A DNA stretch of 64,000 bases from Synechococcus sp. 1G10 (lineage in GTDB: Bacteria > Cyanobacteriota > Cyanobacteriia > PCC-6307 > Cyanobiaceae): contig NZ_NQKW01000017.1 of NCBI RefSeq assembly GCF_002252625.1, positions 1 through 64,000 on the forward strand, written 5' to 3'. Below, in pieces: positions 47,429-55,339 of the stretch. Made by a program: the position numbers and the translations under genes. How positions within the stretch are numbered: position 1 is the stretch's first letter; the number at the start of each line of letters is the position of its first letter. The notes under the pieces were generated by a model. It did no database searches and was not told the origin of the DNA. It saw only the letters and a list, made by a program, of their open reading frames with translations.

Positions 47429-48465
47429 GCCAGCTGCTGATCACCGGCGGTGCTGGCTTCATCGGCAGCCACACCTGCCTGGTGCTGCTGGAGGCGGGTC
47501 ACGAGCTGGTGGTGCTCGATGACTTTTCCAACAGTTCACCCGAAGCCCTAAAGCGAGTGCTGGAGCTGGCTGGACCGCAGGCCGCCCAACGGCTGCAGCT
47601 GATCGAAGGCGATCTGCGCAGCGGCGCCGACCTGGAGCGGGCCTTCGCAGCGGCGTCGATCGAGGCCGTGGTTCACTTCGCCGGCCTCAAGGCCGTGGCT
47701 GAATCGGTGGCCGATCCCCTGCGCTACTGGGACGTGAACCTCTGCGGCAGCCGCGCTCTGCTGGCGGCCATGGTTCAGGCCGGCTGCCGCACGATCGTCT
47801 TCAGCAGCAGTGCCACGCTCTACGGCGCCCCGGAGACGGTGCCGATCGCAGAAAACGCCCGGGTCGCTCCAGTGAACCCCTACGGCTACAGCAAGGCGGC
47901 GGCGGAGCAGATGCTGGCCGATGTCTGGGCGAGCGAGCCGGGCTGGCGGGTGGCGCGCCTGCGCTATTTCAACCCCGTCGGCGCCCACCCCAGCGGGCGC
48001 ATCGGCGAAGATCCAGGCGGCATTCCCAACAACCTCTTCCCCTTCCTGAGCCAGGTGGCGGTGGGACGCCGGCCGCGGCTTCAGGTGTTCGGCTCCGACT
48101 GGCCCACCCCTGACGGCACCGGCATCCGCGATTACATCCACGTGATGGATCTGGCCGACGGTCACCAGGCGGCCCTGGACGTGCTGATGGCCGAGCCCCC
48201 CCAGCTGCTCACCCTCAACCTGGGCAGCGGCCGGGGCCATTCGGTCCTGGAGGTGGTGGCCGCCTTCGAGCGGGCCTGCGGCAACGCCGTTCCCTGCGAC
48301 CTTGTGCCGAGGCGCCCCGGGGATGTGGCGGCCACGGTGGCGGATCCATCGCTGGCGCAGCGGCGGCTGGCCTGGCAGACGCACCGCGACCTGGATGCCA
48401 TCTGCCGCGATGGCTGGGCCTGGCAGAGTGCCAATCCCCAGGGCTATGGGCCGCGTGGGGACTGA
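47425..48465 (+). CDS. galE: UDP-glucose 4-epimerase
   Basis: This 346-residue short-chain dehydrogenase-type epimerase has the NAD loop LLITGGAGFIGSHTCLVLLE, HFAGLKAVAESVADPLRYWD, FSSSATLYG with the active Tyr-Lys in NPYGYSKAAAEQML, RYFNPVGAHPSGRIGEDP and DGTGIRDYIHVMDLADGH. It interconverts UDP-glucose and UDP-galactose for surface sugars. It is coupled by a 4-base overlap to DUF2126. Its 3' end overlaps the selD fusion by about 20 bases. Confidence 0.96.
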   Translation: MSQLLITGGAGFIGSHTCLVLLEAGHELVVLDDFSNSSPEALKRVLELAGPQAAQRLQLIEGDLRSGADLERAFAAASIEAVVHFAGLKAVAESVADPLRYWDVNLCGSRALLAAMVQAGCRTIVFSSSATLYGAPETVPIAENARVAPVNPYGYSKAAAEQMLADVWASEPGWRVARLRYFNPVGAHPSGRIGEDPGGIPNNLFPFLSQVAVGRRPRLQVFGSDWPTPDGTGIRDYIHVMDLADGHQAALDVLMAEPPQLLTLNLGSGRGHSVLEVVAAFERACGNAVPCDLVPRRPGDVAATVADPSLAQRRLAWQTHRDLDAICRDGWAWQSANPQGYGPRGD

Positions 48466-50611
48466 GGAGACACTCCAGCAGCACCTGATCCTGGCCGGGG
48501 GTGGCCACAGCCATGCCCTGCTGCTGCGCCGCTGGGCCATGGAGGGCCTGCCCCGGGGGGCGCTGATCACTCTCGTCAGCCGGGCCAGCACAGCCCTTTA
48601 CAGCGGCATGGTGCCGGGGCTGATCGCAGGGCTCTACAGCCGCCGCGAAGCCTCCATCGATCTCCGCCGCCTCTGCGATCGTGCCGGGGTGCGTTTCGTG
48701 CGGGCCGAGATCACCGGCCTGGATCAAGCTCATCGTGAGCTGCAGCTGGCCGGCCGTCCGCCCCTGCGCTGGGACCGGCTCAGCCTGGATGTGGGGGCTG
48801 TCACCACAGGCTCCGGTGGGATGGCGATCAAGCCGCTGGAGCCGTTCCTCGACTGGTGGGAGTCGCTGGCGCCTGGCCCAGCTCCCAGCCGGGTGCTGGG
48901 CGGCGGGGCTGCCGGGGTGGAGGTGGCCCTGGCCCTGAAGGGCCGGGGACTGCGGGTGGAGCTGGTGCGGCGAGGGCACAGCCTTGCCCTGGGCACGCCT
49001 GCGGCCAACCGGGCCGGTGAGCGGATGCTGGCGGCGGCGGGCGTGCACCTGCAGAGCCTGGACCCCGGTGCTGATGCCAGGGCCTTGGCCCTTGGATCTG
49101 GTCCACTTGTGCGCTGCACCGGCAGCCGGGCTCCGCTCTGGCTGGCGGCCGGCGGTCTGCCCTGCGATCCGGTCACGGGACGGGTCTTCACGGAGGCCAG
49201 CCTGGAGGTGGAGGGCCATCCCGGTGTGTTCGCCTGCGGCGACTGCGGCCTGGTGCGCTCGCTGCCACGCCCCCCCAGCGGAGTGTGGGCCGTGCGGGTG
49301 GCTCCCGTGCTGGCGTTCAACCTGCGCCGCTCCCTGCGCTCTGAACCCCTGCGCCGCTGGAAACCGCCACGCCATGCTCTGCAGCTGCTGGGGGATGGCG
49401 GGGCCGTCGATGGCCAGCCGCGTGCCCTGGCCCTGTGGGGACCGCTCTGCCTGGGGCCCTCCCGTTGGTTGTGGCGGTGCAAGGCCTGGATCGATCGCCG
49501 CTTCATCACCCGCTTCCAGGCTCTGGCTGCGATGGCCGAGCAGAGCCCTTGCCGCGGCTGCGCCGCCAAACTGGGCGCCGCTCCCCTGCGCGCGGCCCTG
49601 GAGCGGCTGAGCGGGGCCGCAGCTGGAGCCGGCCAGGCGGATGGGGCTCCGATTGGTGGTGACGATGCCGCCTTGGATGATCCCGACTTGGACGATGCCG
49701 CTGTGATCGCCGGTTCTCCTGAGGAAGGACTGGTGCTGCAGAGCCTCGATGGCTTCCCCGCCCTGGTGGGCGATGACTGGCTGAACGGGCGGCTGACCGC
49801 CCTGCATGCCTGCTCCGACCTCTGGGCCTGTGGCGCCCGGGTGGAGAGTGTGCAGGCCCTGGTGACCCTGCCGCGGGGAAGGGCGGCGTTGCAGGAGGAG
49901 TGGTTGCTGCAGACCCTGGCCGGGGTGCGTTCCGTGCTCGATCCCCTCGGCGCCCGGCTGGTGGGGGGGCACACCCTGGAGCAGCGCAGCGCCGCTGAGG
50001 GACTCAGCCTTGCCCTGAGTGTGAACGGCCGCTGTGAACCGGGCCGCTTCTGGGCCAAGGGCGATCTGGCGGCCGGTGATCGGTTGCTGCTCAGCCGTCC
50101 GATCGGGAGCGGCGTGCTCTTCGCGGGCGCCATGGCCGGAGCGGCGGAGCCGGAGTGGATCGATGGGGCTCTGGTGCTGATGGCCCAGAGCCAGCAGTCG
50201 CTGGTGGAGCTGCTGGCCGCCCATGGCTGCCGTGCCTGCACCGATGTCACAGGGTTCGGGCTGCTGGGGCACCTCGGTGAGATGCTGCGTGCCGCCCCTC
50301 AGCCTCTGCGGGTGGAGCTGAAGCTGGAGGCGCTGCCAGCCTTCCCCGGGGCTTTGGAGCTGCTGGAGCAGGGTTTCGCCAGCAGCCTGGCGCCCGCCAA
50401 CCGCAGCGCCTGGGAGGAGCTGGAGAGCGGCAGGGTTCAGGCCGTGCCGCTCACGGCCCCCTGGCGTGAGCTGCTGATCGACCCCCAGACCTGCGGTCCG
50501 CTGCTGGCGTCCCTGCCGGAGTCCGAGGCTGAGGCGGCTCTGGCGGCGGTGCGTGCAGCTGGCTTTCGGCGGGCGGAGCTGATCGGGACCGTGCTGGCCG
50601 GCCCTGCCTGA
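48446..50611 (+). CDS. selD: FAD/NAD(P) oxidoreductase fused to selenide, water dikinase (SelD)
   Basis: About 721 residues. N-terminal half (1-360): an NDH-2-like flavoprotein with LILAGGGHSHALLLRRWAME, ALYSGMVPGLIAGLYSRREA, VLGGGAAGVEVALALKGRGL and VFACGDCGLV. C-terminal half (about 370-721): SelD with catalytic CRGCAAKLG, where Cys replaces the selenocysteine of some homologues and Lys is kept; GGDDAAL, ALHACSDLWACGARVESVQA, LVGGHTLEQRSAAEGLSLAL and CTDVTGFGLLGHLGEML follow. SelD makes selenophosphate from selenide and ATP; the flavoprotein may reduce a selenium species first. No selU or selA is in the window. ATG 48446 lies inside galE; GTG 48455 is an alternative. Confidence 0.94.
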   Translation: MGRVGTEETLQQHLILAGGGHSHALLLRRWAMEGLPRGALITLVSRASTALYSGMVPGLIAGLYSRREASIDLRRLCDRAGVRFVRAEITGLDQAHRELQLAGRPPLRWDRLSLDVGAVTTGSGGMAIKPLEPFLDWWESLAPGPAPSRVLGGGAAGVEVALALKGRGLRVELVRRGHSLALGTPAANRAGERMLAAAGVHLQSLDPGADARALALGSGPLVRCTGSRAPLWLAAGGLPCDPVTGRVFTEASLEVEGHPGVFACGDCGLVRSLPRPPSGVWAVRVAPVLAFNLRRSLRSEPLRRWKPPRHALQLLGDGGAVDGQPRALALWGPLCLGPSRWLWRCKAWIDRRFITRFQALAAMAEQSPCRGCAAKLGAAPLRAALERLSGAAAGAGQADGAPIGGDDAALDDPDLDDAAVIAGSPEEGLVLQSLDGFPALVGDDWLNGRLTALHACSDLWACGARVESVQALVTLPRGRAALQEEWLLQTLAGVRSVLDPLGARLVGGHTLEQRSAAEGLSLALSVNGRCEPGRFWAKGDLAAGDRLLLSRPIGSGVLFAGAMAGAAEPEWIDGALVLMAQSQQSLVELLAAHGCRACTDVTGFGLLGHLGEMLRAAPQPLRVELKLEALPAFPGALELLEQGFASSLAPANRSAWEELESGRVQAVPLTAPWRELLIDPQTCGPLLASLPESEAEAALAAVRAAGFRRAELIGTVLAGPA

Positions 50612-50642
50612 ACAGGTGACGAAGCTCAGCGGACCGGAGACC

Positions 50643-52094
50643 TCAGCGAAGCGGAAGGCTCATGTCTGAGCGTCCGTAGCGATCCTCGAAGCGGACGATG
50701 TCGTCCTCGCCGAGGTAGGGGCCGCTCTGCACCTCGATCATCTCCACGGGGATCTTGCCGGGATTGCTGAGCCGGTGTTTGGCGCCCAGGGGGATGTAGG
50801 TGCTCTGGTTCTCTCCCACGAGTTCCTCGACCCCGTCCTTTTCCACAACGGCCGTGCCTTGCACCACCACCCAGTGCTCAGCGCGGTGGTGGTGCATCTG
50901 CAGCGAGAGGCTGGCGCCGGGATTGACCACGATCTTCTTGACCTGCCAGCGCCTCCCCTCGACGATGCCGTCGTAGGAGCCCCAGGGGCGGTAGATGCGG
51001 CGGTGGGCCTTGCCCTCGGGGCTGCCGCTGGCGGCGAGGCGGTTCACGATCGTCTTCACGTCCTGGGCGCGGTCGCGGTGGGCCACCAGCACGGCGTCAT
51101 CGGTTTCGATCACCACCAGATCCTCCACTCCCAGACCCACCACCAGCCGGTGCTCGCTGCGCAGGTAGCAATTGCGAGAGCCCTCGCTGATCACCCGTCC
51201 GCGCAGGACGTTGCCGTCGCTGTCGCGCTCGCCCGTGTCCCAGAGGGCGCTCCAGCTGCCCACATCGCTCCAGCCCGCCTCCAGGGGCAGCACAGCGCCC
51301 AGGCCCGTGCGCTCCATCACCGCCACGTCGATGGCGACATTGGGGCAGCTGGCGAACGACTCCCGCTCCAGGCGCAGGAAGTCGAGATCGGCGCTGTCGT
51401 GGTCGATGGCCCCGCGGCAGCAGCTCACCACCTCCGGCGCCAGCCGCTCCAGCTCAGCGAGGATGGCGCTGGCGCGGAAGAGGAACATGCCGCTGTTCCA
51501 GGTGAAGCGGCCACTGGCCAGGAAGGCCTCCGCCGTGGCCGCATCGGGTTTCTCCACGAAGCGGGCGATCGGGGTGGGCGCCTGGAGCAGGGGCTCCACC
51601 GCCTCGATGTAGCCGTAACCGGTTTCCGGGGCCGTGGGCACGATGCCGAAGGCCACCAGCAGTCCGCTCTCGGCGGCGGCGCGGCCCGCCTCGACGGTGG
51701 CGCGGAAGCGTGCCCCATCCTGAATGACGTGATCGGCGGCGAGCACCAGCAGCAGGGGATCCTCCCCCCGGCTGGTGGCATGCAGGGCCGCCACCGCGAT
51801 GGCTGGCGCCGTATTGCGACCGAGGGGCTCGAGCAGGATTGCGCCGGGCTCCACCCCGATCTGGCGCATCTGCTCGGCCACGATGAAGCGGTGATCCTCG
51901 TTGCAGATCAGCAGGGGAGCTCCGAGCTGGTTCAGCCCCTTGAGCCGCAACTGGGTCTGCTGCAGCAGGGTCTCGTCGCCGCTGCCGGCCAGGGGCCAGT
52001 ACTGCTTGGGATAGCTGGCGCGCGACAGGGGCCAGAGGCGGGTGCCGGTGCCGCCGCAGAGGATCACGGGAACGAGGGAAGCCGCTGGGCTCAT
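50643..52094 (-). CDS. manC: Mannose-1-phosphate guanylyltransferase / mannose-6-phosphate isomerase (ManC type)
   Basis: This 483-residue bifunctional protein has an N-terminal nucleotidyltransferase (VILCGGTGTRLWPLSRASYP then KQYWPLAG; VLAADHVIQD; FVEKPDAATAEAFLASGRFT; WNSGMFLFRASAILAELERL). A C-terminal cupin follows (YRPWGSYDGIVEGRRWQVKK, LQMHHHRAEHWVVVQGTAVV, IPLGAKHRLSNPG). It makes GDP-mannose for exopolysaccharide or LPS. Start: ATG 52094; a GTG at 52106 would add four residues. Convergent with the selD fusion. Confidence 0.95.
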   Translation of the reverse strand: MSPAASLVPVILCGGTGTRLWPLSRASYPKQYWPLAGSGDETLLQQTQLRLKGLNQLGAPLLICNEDHRFIVAEQMRQIGVEPGAILLEPLGRNTAPAIAVAALHATSRGEDPLLLVLAADHVIQDGARFRATVEAGRAAAESGLLVAFGIVPTAPETGYGYIEAVEPLLQAPTPIARFVEKPDAATAEAFLASGRFTWNSGMFLFRASAILAELERLAPEVVSCCRGAIDHDSADLDFLRLERESFASCPNVAIDVAVMERTGLGAVLPLEAGWSDVGSWSALWDTGERDSDGNVLRGRVISEGSRNCYLRSEHRLVVGLGVEDLVVIETDDAVLVAHRDRAQDVKTIVNRLAASGSPEGKAHRRIYRPWGSYDGIVEGRRWQVKKIVVNPGASLSLQMHHHRAEHWVVVQGTAVVEKDGVEELVGENQSTYIPLGAKHRLSNPGKIPVEMIEVQSGPYLGEDDIVRFEDRYGRSDMSLPLR

Positions 52095-52175
52095 CGTCGG
52101 ATCCACCTGAGGCAGGGCAAGGCTGGCTCGAATCTTATGGGGAACACCCTGGGGCGTCAGCCTTCAGCCAGACCC

Positions 52176-52724
52176 TCACGGGTCGAGCAGCCCCGGCGGT
52201 GGGGTGATCTCCAGCCAGCCGCCGGCAATGTCCACCCGCGGAACGATCGCCTCCACGAAGGGAATCAGCGCCCGCCGGGTCGGCTCACCGTTGAGCTCCA
52301 CCTCCAGCAGGTCGTTGCCGGCATGTATCAGATCCACCACGGTGCCGATCACCTCACCCTGGGGGGCCAGGCGCACCTGCAGCCCCTGCAGATCGAGCAG
52401 GTGGAACTCCCCCTCCTGCAGGCGGGGCCGATCGCCTGCTTCCACCAGCAGATCCTGGTGCACCAGGGCCTCGGCTTCCTCCCGCGTGCCGACCCCCTCC
52501 AGCCGCACAACGAACAGCTCCCGGCCGGGCAGTTGACGGCCCGAGAGAAGTTGCACGGCGCGAGCGGGTTCCTGGGCGCGGCGCAGCCAGCGCTGCCCAG
52601 GCCGTGTGAAGCGTTCAGGAAAGTCGGTGCGGGGCACCACCCGCAGCTCCCCCTCCAGCCCCTGGGCCGCCACCACCTTCCCCACCACCAGCCACGCCTC
52701 AGTCCCGTCGCTTTCGTTCACCAT
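52176..52724 (-). CDS. rimM: Ribosome maturation factor RimM
   Basis: This 182-residue protein has an N-terminal RimM barrel ([20 protein letters not shown] then [29 protein letters not shown]) and a C-terminal PRC barrel ([40 protein letters not shown]). It assists 30S head maturation. The open frame reaches 52877, but homology begins near [17 protein letters not shown], so ATG 52724 is used. The start is 85 bases from that of ndhS on the other strand. Confidence 0.95.
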   Translation of the reverse strand: MVNESDGTEAWLVVGKVVAAQGLEGELRVVPRTDFPERFTRPGQRWLRRAQEPARAVQLLSGRQLPGRELFVVRLEGVGTREEAEALVHQDLLVEAGDRPRLQEGEFHLLDLQGLQVRLAPQGEVIGTVVDLIHAGNDLLEVELNGEPTRRALIPFVEAIVPRVDIAGGWLEITPPPGLLDP

Positions 52725-52780
52725 CGACCCACCATCGACTGATCCACCGTGCATCTGCGCCCCATCCTGCCGATCGGCTC

Positions 52781-52786
52781 GATAAT
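52781..52786 (+). promoter_or_regulatory. Probable -10 element of ndhS
   Basis: GATAAT 24 bases before the ndhS ATG; a second candidate, TATCTA, begins at 52790. It lies in the short divergent gap with rimM. No clear -35 is seen. Confidence 0.4.
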
Positions 52787-52809
52787 GGATATCTAATTGC
52801 GTTCCCTCC

Positions 52810-53025
52810 ATGGCTGCGGCTGATTCCTCTTCAGTGGATGCACAGCCTGTGGCGCCGCTGGTGCTGCCTGGCACCACCGTCGTTGTGCGGGATCAACGCT
52901 CGATCTACAACGGCTACCGGGGCTTCGTGCAGCGCATCAGCGGCAGCCAGGCGGCGGTGCTGTTCGAGCGGGGCAACTGGGACAAGCTGGTCACGATGCC
53001 TCTGACGACGCTGGAAGCGAGCTGA
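52810..53025 (+). CDS. ndhS: NdhS, ferredoxin-binding subunit of the NDH-1 complex
   Basis: This 71-residue protein has an unconserved acidic lead ([16 protein letters not shown]) followed by an SH3-like barrel: [40 protein letters not shown] and [15 protein letters not shown]. The GNWDKLVT block is diagnostic. NdhS sits on the cytoplasmic side of the photosynthetic NDH-1 complex and helps dock ferredoxin for cyclic electron flow, so it also marks the host as cyanobacterial. The last 35 bases overlap the 3' end of rnc on the other strand. Confidence 0.9.
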   Translation: MAAADSSSVDAQPVAPLVLPGTTVVVRDQRSIYNGYRGFVQRISGSQAAVLFERGNWDKLVTMPLTTLEAS

Positions 53026-53770
53026 CTCCCTGCCGCTGTGCCAGGGCCATTCGGGCCGCCTGCTGCTCTGCGTCGCGCCTTGAGCCTCCCCAGCCCTCAC
53101 CCAGTGGCTGCCCGTTCAGGTTCACGCAGCAGTGAAAGCGTCTGGGGTCGCCATGGAGGCGGCTGCGTTCTTCGCAGAGATAGCGGGGCAGGCCGATCCC
53201 CTGAGCCTGGCTCCACTCCTGCAGACCCGTCTTCCAGTTGTGGCGGTAGGGATCGGCCAGGAGCTCACTGGCGCTGCGTTGCCAGTGGGGGGTGAGCCAG
53301 CTGTGCACCGCCGCCAGGCTGCCTGTGGCCTCGTAAAGCCCGCCGATCAGGGCCTCGCAGATTTCGGCGCGGATCGTCTGCCGCGCCGCGCTGTCGCCTG
53401 CCGCCACCGGGCCGAGGTGCACCATCGCCTCGATGCCGCAGCGCTCTGCCAGCTCAGCCAGCCAGCGGTCGCTCACCAACTGGGCCCTCAGGGCCGAGCG
53501 CTGGCCGACGTCCATGGCGCGGTGGTGGCGCTCCAGGTATTCCGCCGCCGCCAGCCGCAGCACGGCGTCGCCGAGAAACTCCAGACGTTCGTGGTTGCTT
53601 GGCCGGCCTGCGGAACTGTGGGTGAGGGCCTCCTCGATCGGGGCGAGGTCGAGGTCGGGGTTCAGGGGATCGGTCAGCCCGAGGCCTGTCAGCCCGAGCC
53701 CCGCGAGGAACTCCACCAGGCGGCGGCGGCGCTCATCACTCAGGGGCACGGGGACTTCGCGGAGGAGCAT
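52991..53770 (-). CDS. rnc: Ribonuclease III
   Basis: This 259-residue double-strand RNA endonuclease has the signature HERLEFLGDAVLRLAAAEYL with the catalytic acidic residues, EICEALIGGLYEATGSLAAV and a C-terminal dsRNA-binding domain (WKTGLQEWSQAQGIGLPRYL, FHCCVNLNGQPLGEGWGGSR). The open frame continues for 81 codons through rnpB, which is an artefact; homology begins at MLLREVPVPLSDERRRRLVE. It lies 26 bases behind rnpB on the same strand. Its ribosome-binding site lies in a hairpin (53773-53788). Confidence 0.95.
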   Translation of the reverse strand: MLLREVPVPLSDERRRRLVEFLAGLGLTGLGLTDPLNPDLDLAPIEEALTHSSAGRPSNHERLEFLGDAVLRLAAAEYLERHHRAMDVGQRSALRAQLVSDRWLAELAERCGIEAMVHLGPVAAGDSAARQTIRAEICEALIGGLYEATGSLAAVHSWLTPHWQRSASELLADPYRHNWKTGLQEWSQAQGIGLPRYLCEERSRLHGDPRRFHCCVNLNGQPLGEGWGGSRRDAEQQAARMALAQRQGVSSLPASSEAS

Positions 53771-53772
53771 CG

Positions 53773-53788
53773 GCCTCCCTGGGGAGGC
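53773..53788 (-). promoter_or_regulatory. Hairpin hiding the rnc ribosome-binding site
   Basis: On the minus strand GCCTCCC-CAG-GGAGGC ends just before the rnc ATG; the 3' arm holds the GGGAGG ribosome-binding site. It lies between the rnpB 3' end and rnc, so it could also act as the rnpB 3' boundary. Confidence 0.5.
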
Positions 53789-53796
53789 TTGAAAGG

Positions 53797-54209
53797 GTGA
53801 AAGCAGGACATAAGCCGGGTTCTGTTCCGGTCCGCCGGAGCGGACCGGGGTGGGCATCTGTCTGGGACCGCCGTTACCGACGGCCTCGAGCGGCGCACTT
53901 GTATCGGGACGGGTGTCATGGCCAACCGTTGTCCCTGGGCCTTGCTCCCAGCCGGGGTTTACCGAGCCAGCACCTCTCGATGCTGCTGGTGCGCTCTTAC
54001 CGCACCCTTGCACCCTTGCCTGTGCCCACCGGGCAAGCCCGGTGGGCCATCGGCGGTGTGTTTCTGTGGCACTCTCCTCACGGTCACCCGCACTGGGCGT
54101 TACCCAGCAAGCCTGGCCATTGGGGAGCCCGGACTTTCCTCAACCGAAGCCGGAGTCACCAGCCGAAACTGATCTCCCCTTCGATCGCGACCACCTCGCC
54201 TGCTTTCAC
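53797..54209 (-). ncRNA. rnpB: RNase P RNA (type A)
   Basis: Read on the minus strand, the conserved core is present in order: GAGGAAAGTCCGGGCTCCC (CR-I), GGGTAACGCCC, AGAGTGCCACAGAAAC (CR-II/III), GGTAAACCCC (CR-IV) and ACAGAACCCGGCTTAT (CR-V). The ends are set by an 11-bp P1 helix: GTGAAAGCAGG (minus strand 54209-54199) pairs with CCTGCTTTCAC (53807-53797). That gives about 413 nt, a normal length. A TAAAGT hexamer at 54220-54215 is well placed as -10. The RNA is the catalytic part of the enzyme that trims tRNA 5' ends. Several open frames crossing it are accidental. Confidence 0.95.
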
Positions 54210-54257
54210 TCACGACTTTAGGCAGAGGGGGTCTGGCCTCAGGGAACGGCCCATGCC

Positions 54258-54263
54258 GATAAT
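54258..54263 (+). promoter_or_regulatory. -10 element of tRNA-Arg
   Basis: GATAAT preceded by TGCC, seven bases ahead of a likely transcription start near 54270, four bases before the mature tRNA. Confidence 0.5.
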
Positions 54264-54273
54264 GAGCAGCCTG

Positions 54274-54347
<74 letters not shown>

Positions 54348-54429
54348 TACACTTGGTAGGGAACGCTACCGGTGGTGGCCTTCCCAAGCGGGGCTCCCTG
54401 GCTAGCGTTGAGAAGGCCGTGATCCCTGC

Positions 54430-54786
54430 ATGAACGAGCTTCACGATCTGCGTCTGCGCTTGCTGGTGCAGCAGGAGGGTGAGCGGATCGCCCGCAGCCA
54501 TCCTGATGAACTTGACCTTTCCGTCGTTCAGGCCCGCTGCCTCTGCTGGCTGGCACTGCTGGCCGAGGTGCATCAGGAACAGTCGGTCGAGGCGGAGCAA
54601 CGGGGTGACATGGAGCAGGCGATGGGCTGGTTTGCCGATTCGATGCGCCTGCGCGACGTGATCCAGCTGGTGAGTTCGATCGAAATTCCCCTGCCCAGCG
54701 TCCAGGAGGACGGCGGTTACGGCGACGACGCTGACGGGGATGACGATCAGCTGGACCTGCTGGGCCCCTTCGATCGCCTGGTCTGA
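54430..54786 (+). CDS. Small conserved cyanobacterial protein of unknown function
   Basis: This 118-residue protein begins MNELHDLRLRLLVQQEGERI. It is mostly helical, with a conserved middle (VQARCLCWLALLAEVHQEQS, RGDMEQAMGWFADSMRLRDV) and a very acidic tail (DDADGDDDQLDLLGPFDRLV). No known domain, signal or membrane segment. It follows tRNA-Arg and precedes a hairpin at 54792-54816. I cannot assign a function. Confidence 0.75.
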   Translation: MNELHDLRLRLLVQQEGERIARSHPDELDLSVVQARCLCWLALLAEVHQEQSVEAEQRGDMEQAMGWFADSMRLRDVIQLVSSIEIPLPSVQEDGGYGDDADGDDDQLDLLGPFDRLV

Positions 54787-54791
54787 GGCTC

Positions 54792-54816
54792 CCGGGGCTC
54801 CCAGCGGCAGCCCCGG
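54792..54816 (+). terminator. Hairpin after the 118-residue gene
   Basis: CCGGGGCT / AGCCCCGG, 8 bp perfect with a 9-base loop, six bases after the stop. No T tract follows. Terminator-like, separating the two small genes. Confidence 0.55.
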
Positions 54817-54859
54817 ACATCCAATGCCATGATGGGGATCAAGGAACCAAGGGAGCGCG

Positions 54860-55333
54860 GTGCCCGAAGAGCCCTGCCAATGCCCTGACTGTCAGCGGTT
54901 TTATCGGGAACATGACCGATTGATCCGGGAGAATCCCACTCTGCGGCAGCAGCAGGAACTCAATTGGGCTGCGCTGCAGTCGTTCCGCACCCTGGCAGGC
55001 CGGGTGCTGGAAGAGCTGCAGAAAACCCACGGCGACGGCGAGGCCGAGCAGTCCACGCCTCAGCCCGCTGCCTCAGCCCCCGCAGACGCCAGCGGCTCCC
55101 CCGAGGAGGAGAGCCTGCAGCAGGCGATTGCCGATCTGGAGAACATCAATGCCCATCTGTTCTCGATCGAAGCGCTGATGGAGCGCATCTTTGATGTGCG
55201 TGTCCCTGAGGACGTGGAGCAGAAATTCCGGGAGCTGGCCGGGGAGCTGGCCCCCGACCCCCTCAATGCCGATCGCCTGCGGCTGAACCGCCTGCTGCAC
55301 CAGACCCCCGATCTGCCGGACCACCGGCCCTGA
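54860..55333 (+). CDS. Small conserved protein with a Cys cluster, function unknown
   Basis: This 157-residue protein (GTG start) has an N-terminal EEPCQCPDCQRFYREHDRLI with three cysteines (CxCxxC) that could bind zinc or iron-sulfur. A charged linker rich in Pro/Ala/Ser follows, then a helical C-terminal part (SLQQAIADLENINAHLFSIE, ALMERIFDVRVPEDVEQKFR). No family recognised. It is convergent with the third glycogen phosphorylase gene, ending six bases from it. Confidence 0.7.
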   Translation: MPEEPCQCPDCQRFYREHDRLIRENPTLRQQQELNWAALQSFRTLAGRVLEELQKTHGDGEAEQSTPQPAASAPADASGSPEEESLQQAIADLENINAHLFSIEALMERIFDVRVPEDVEQKFRELAGELAPDPLNADRLRLNRLLHQTPDLPDHRP

Positions 55334-55339
55334 GCGCCC

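Noticed and set aside
50775-52742. 655-codon plus-strand frame over manC and rimM
   Set aside because: Runs through two convincing genes on the other strand and has no domain of its own.
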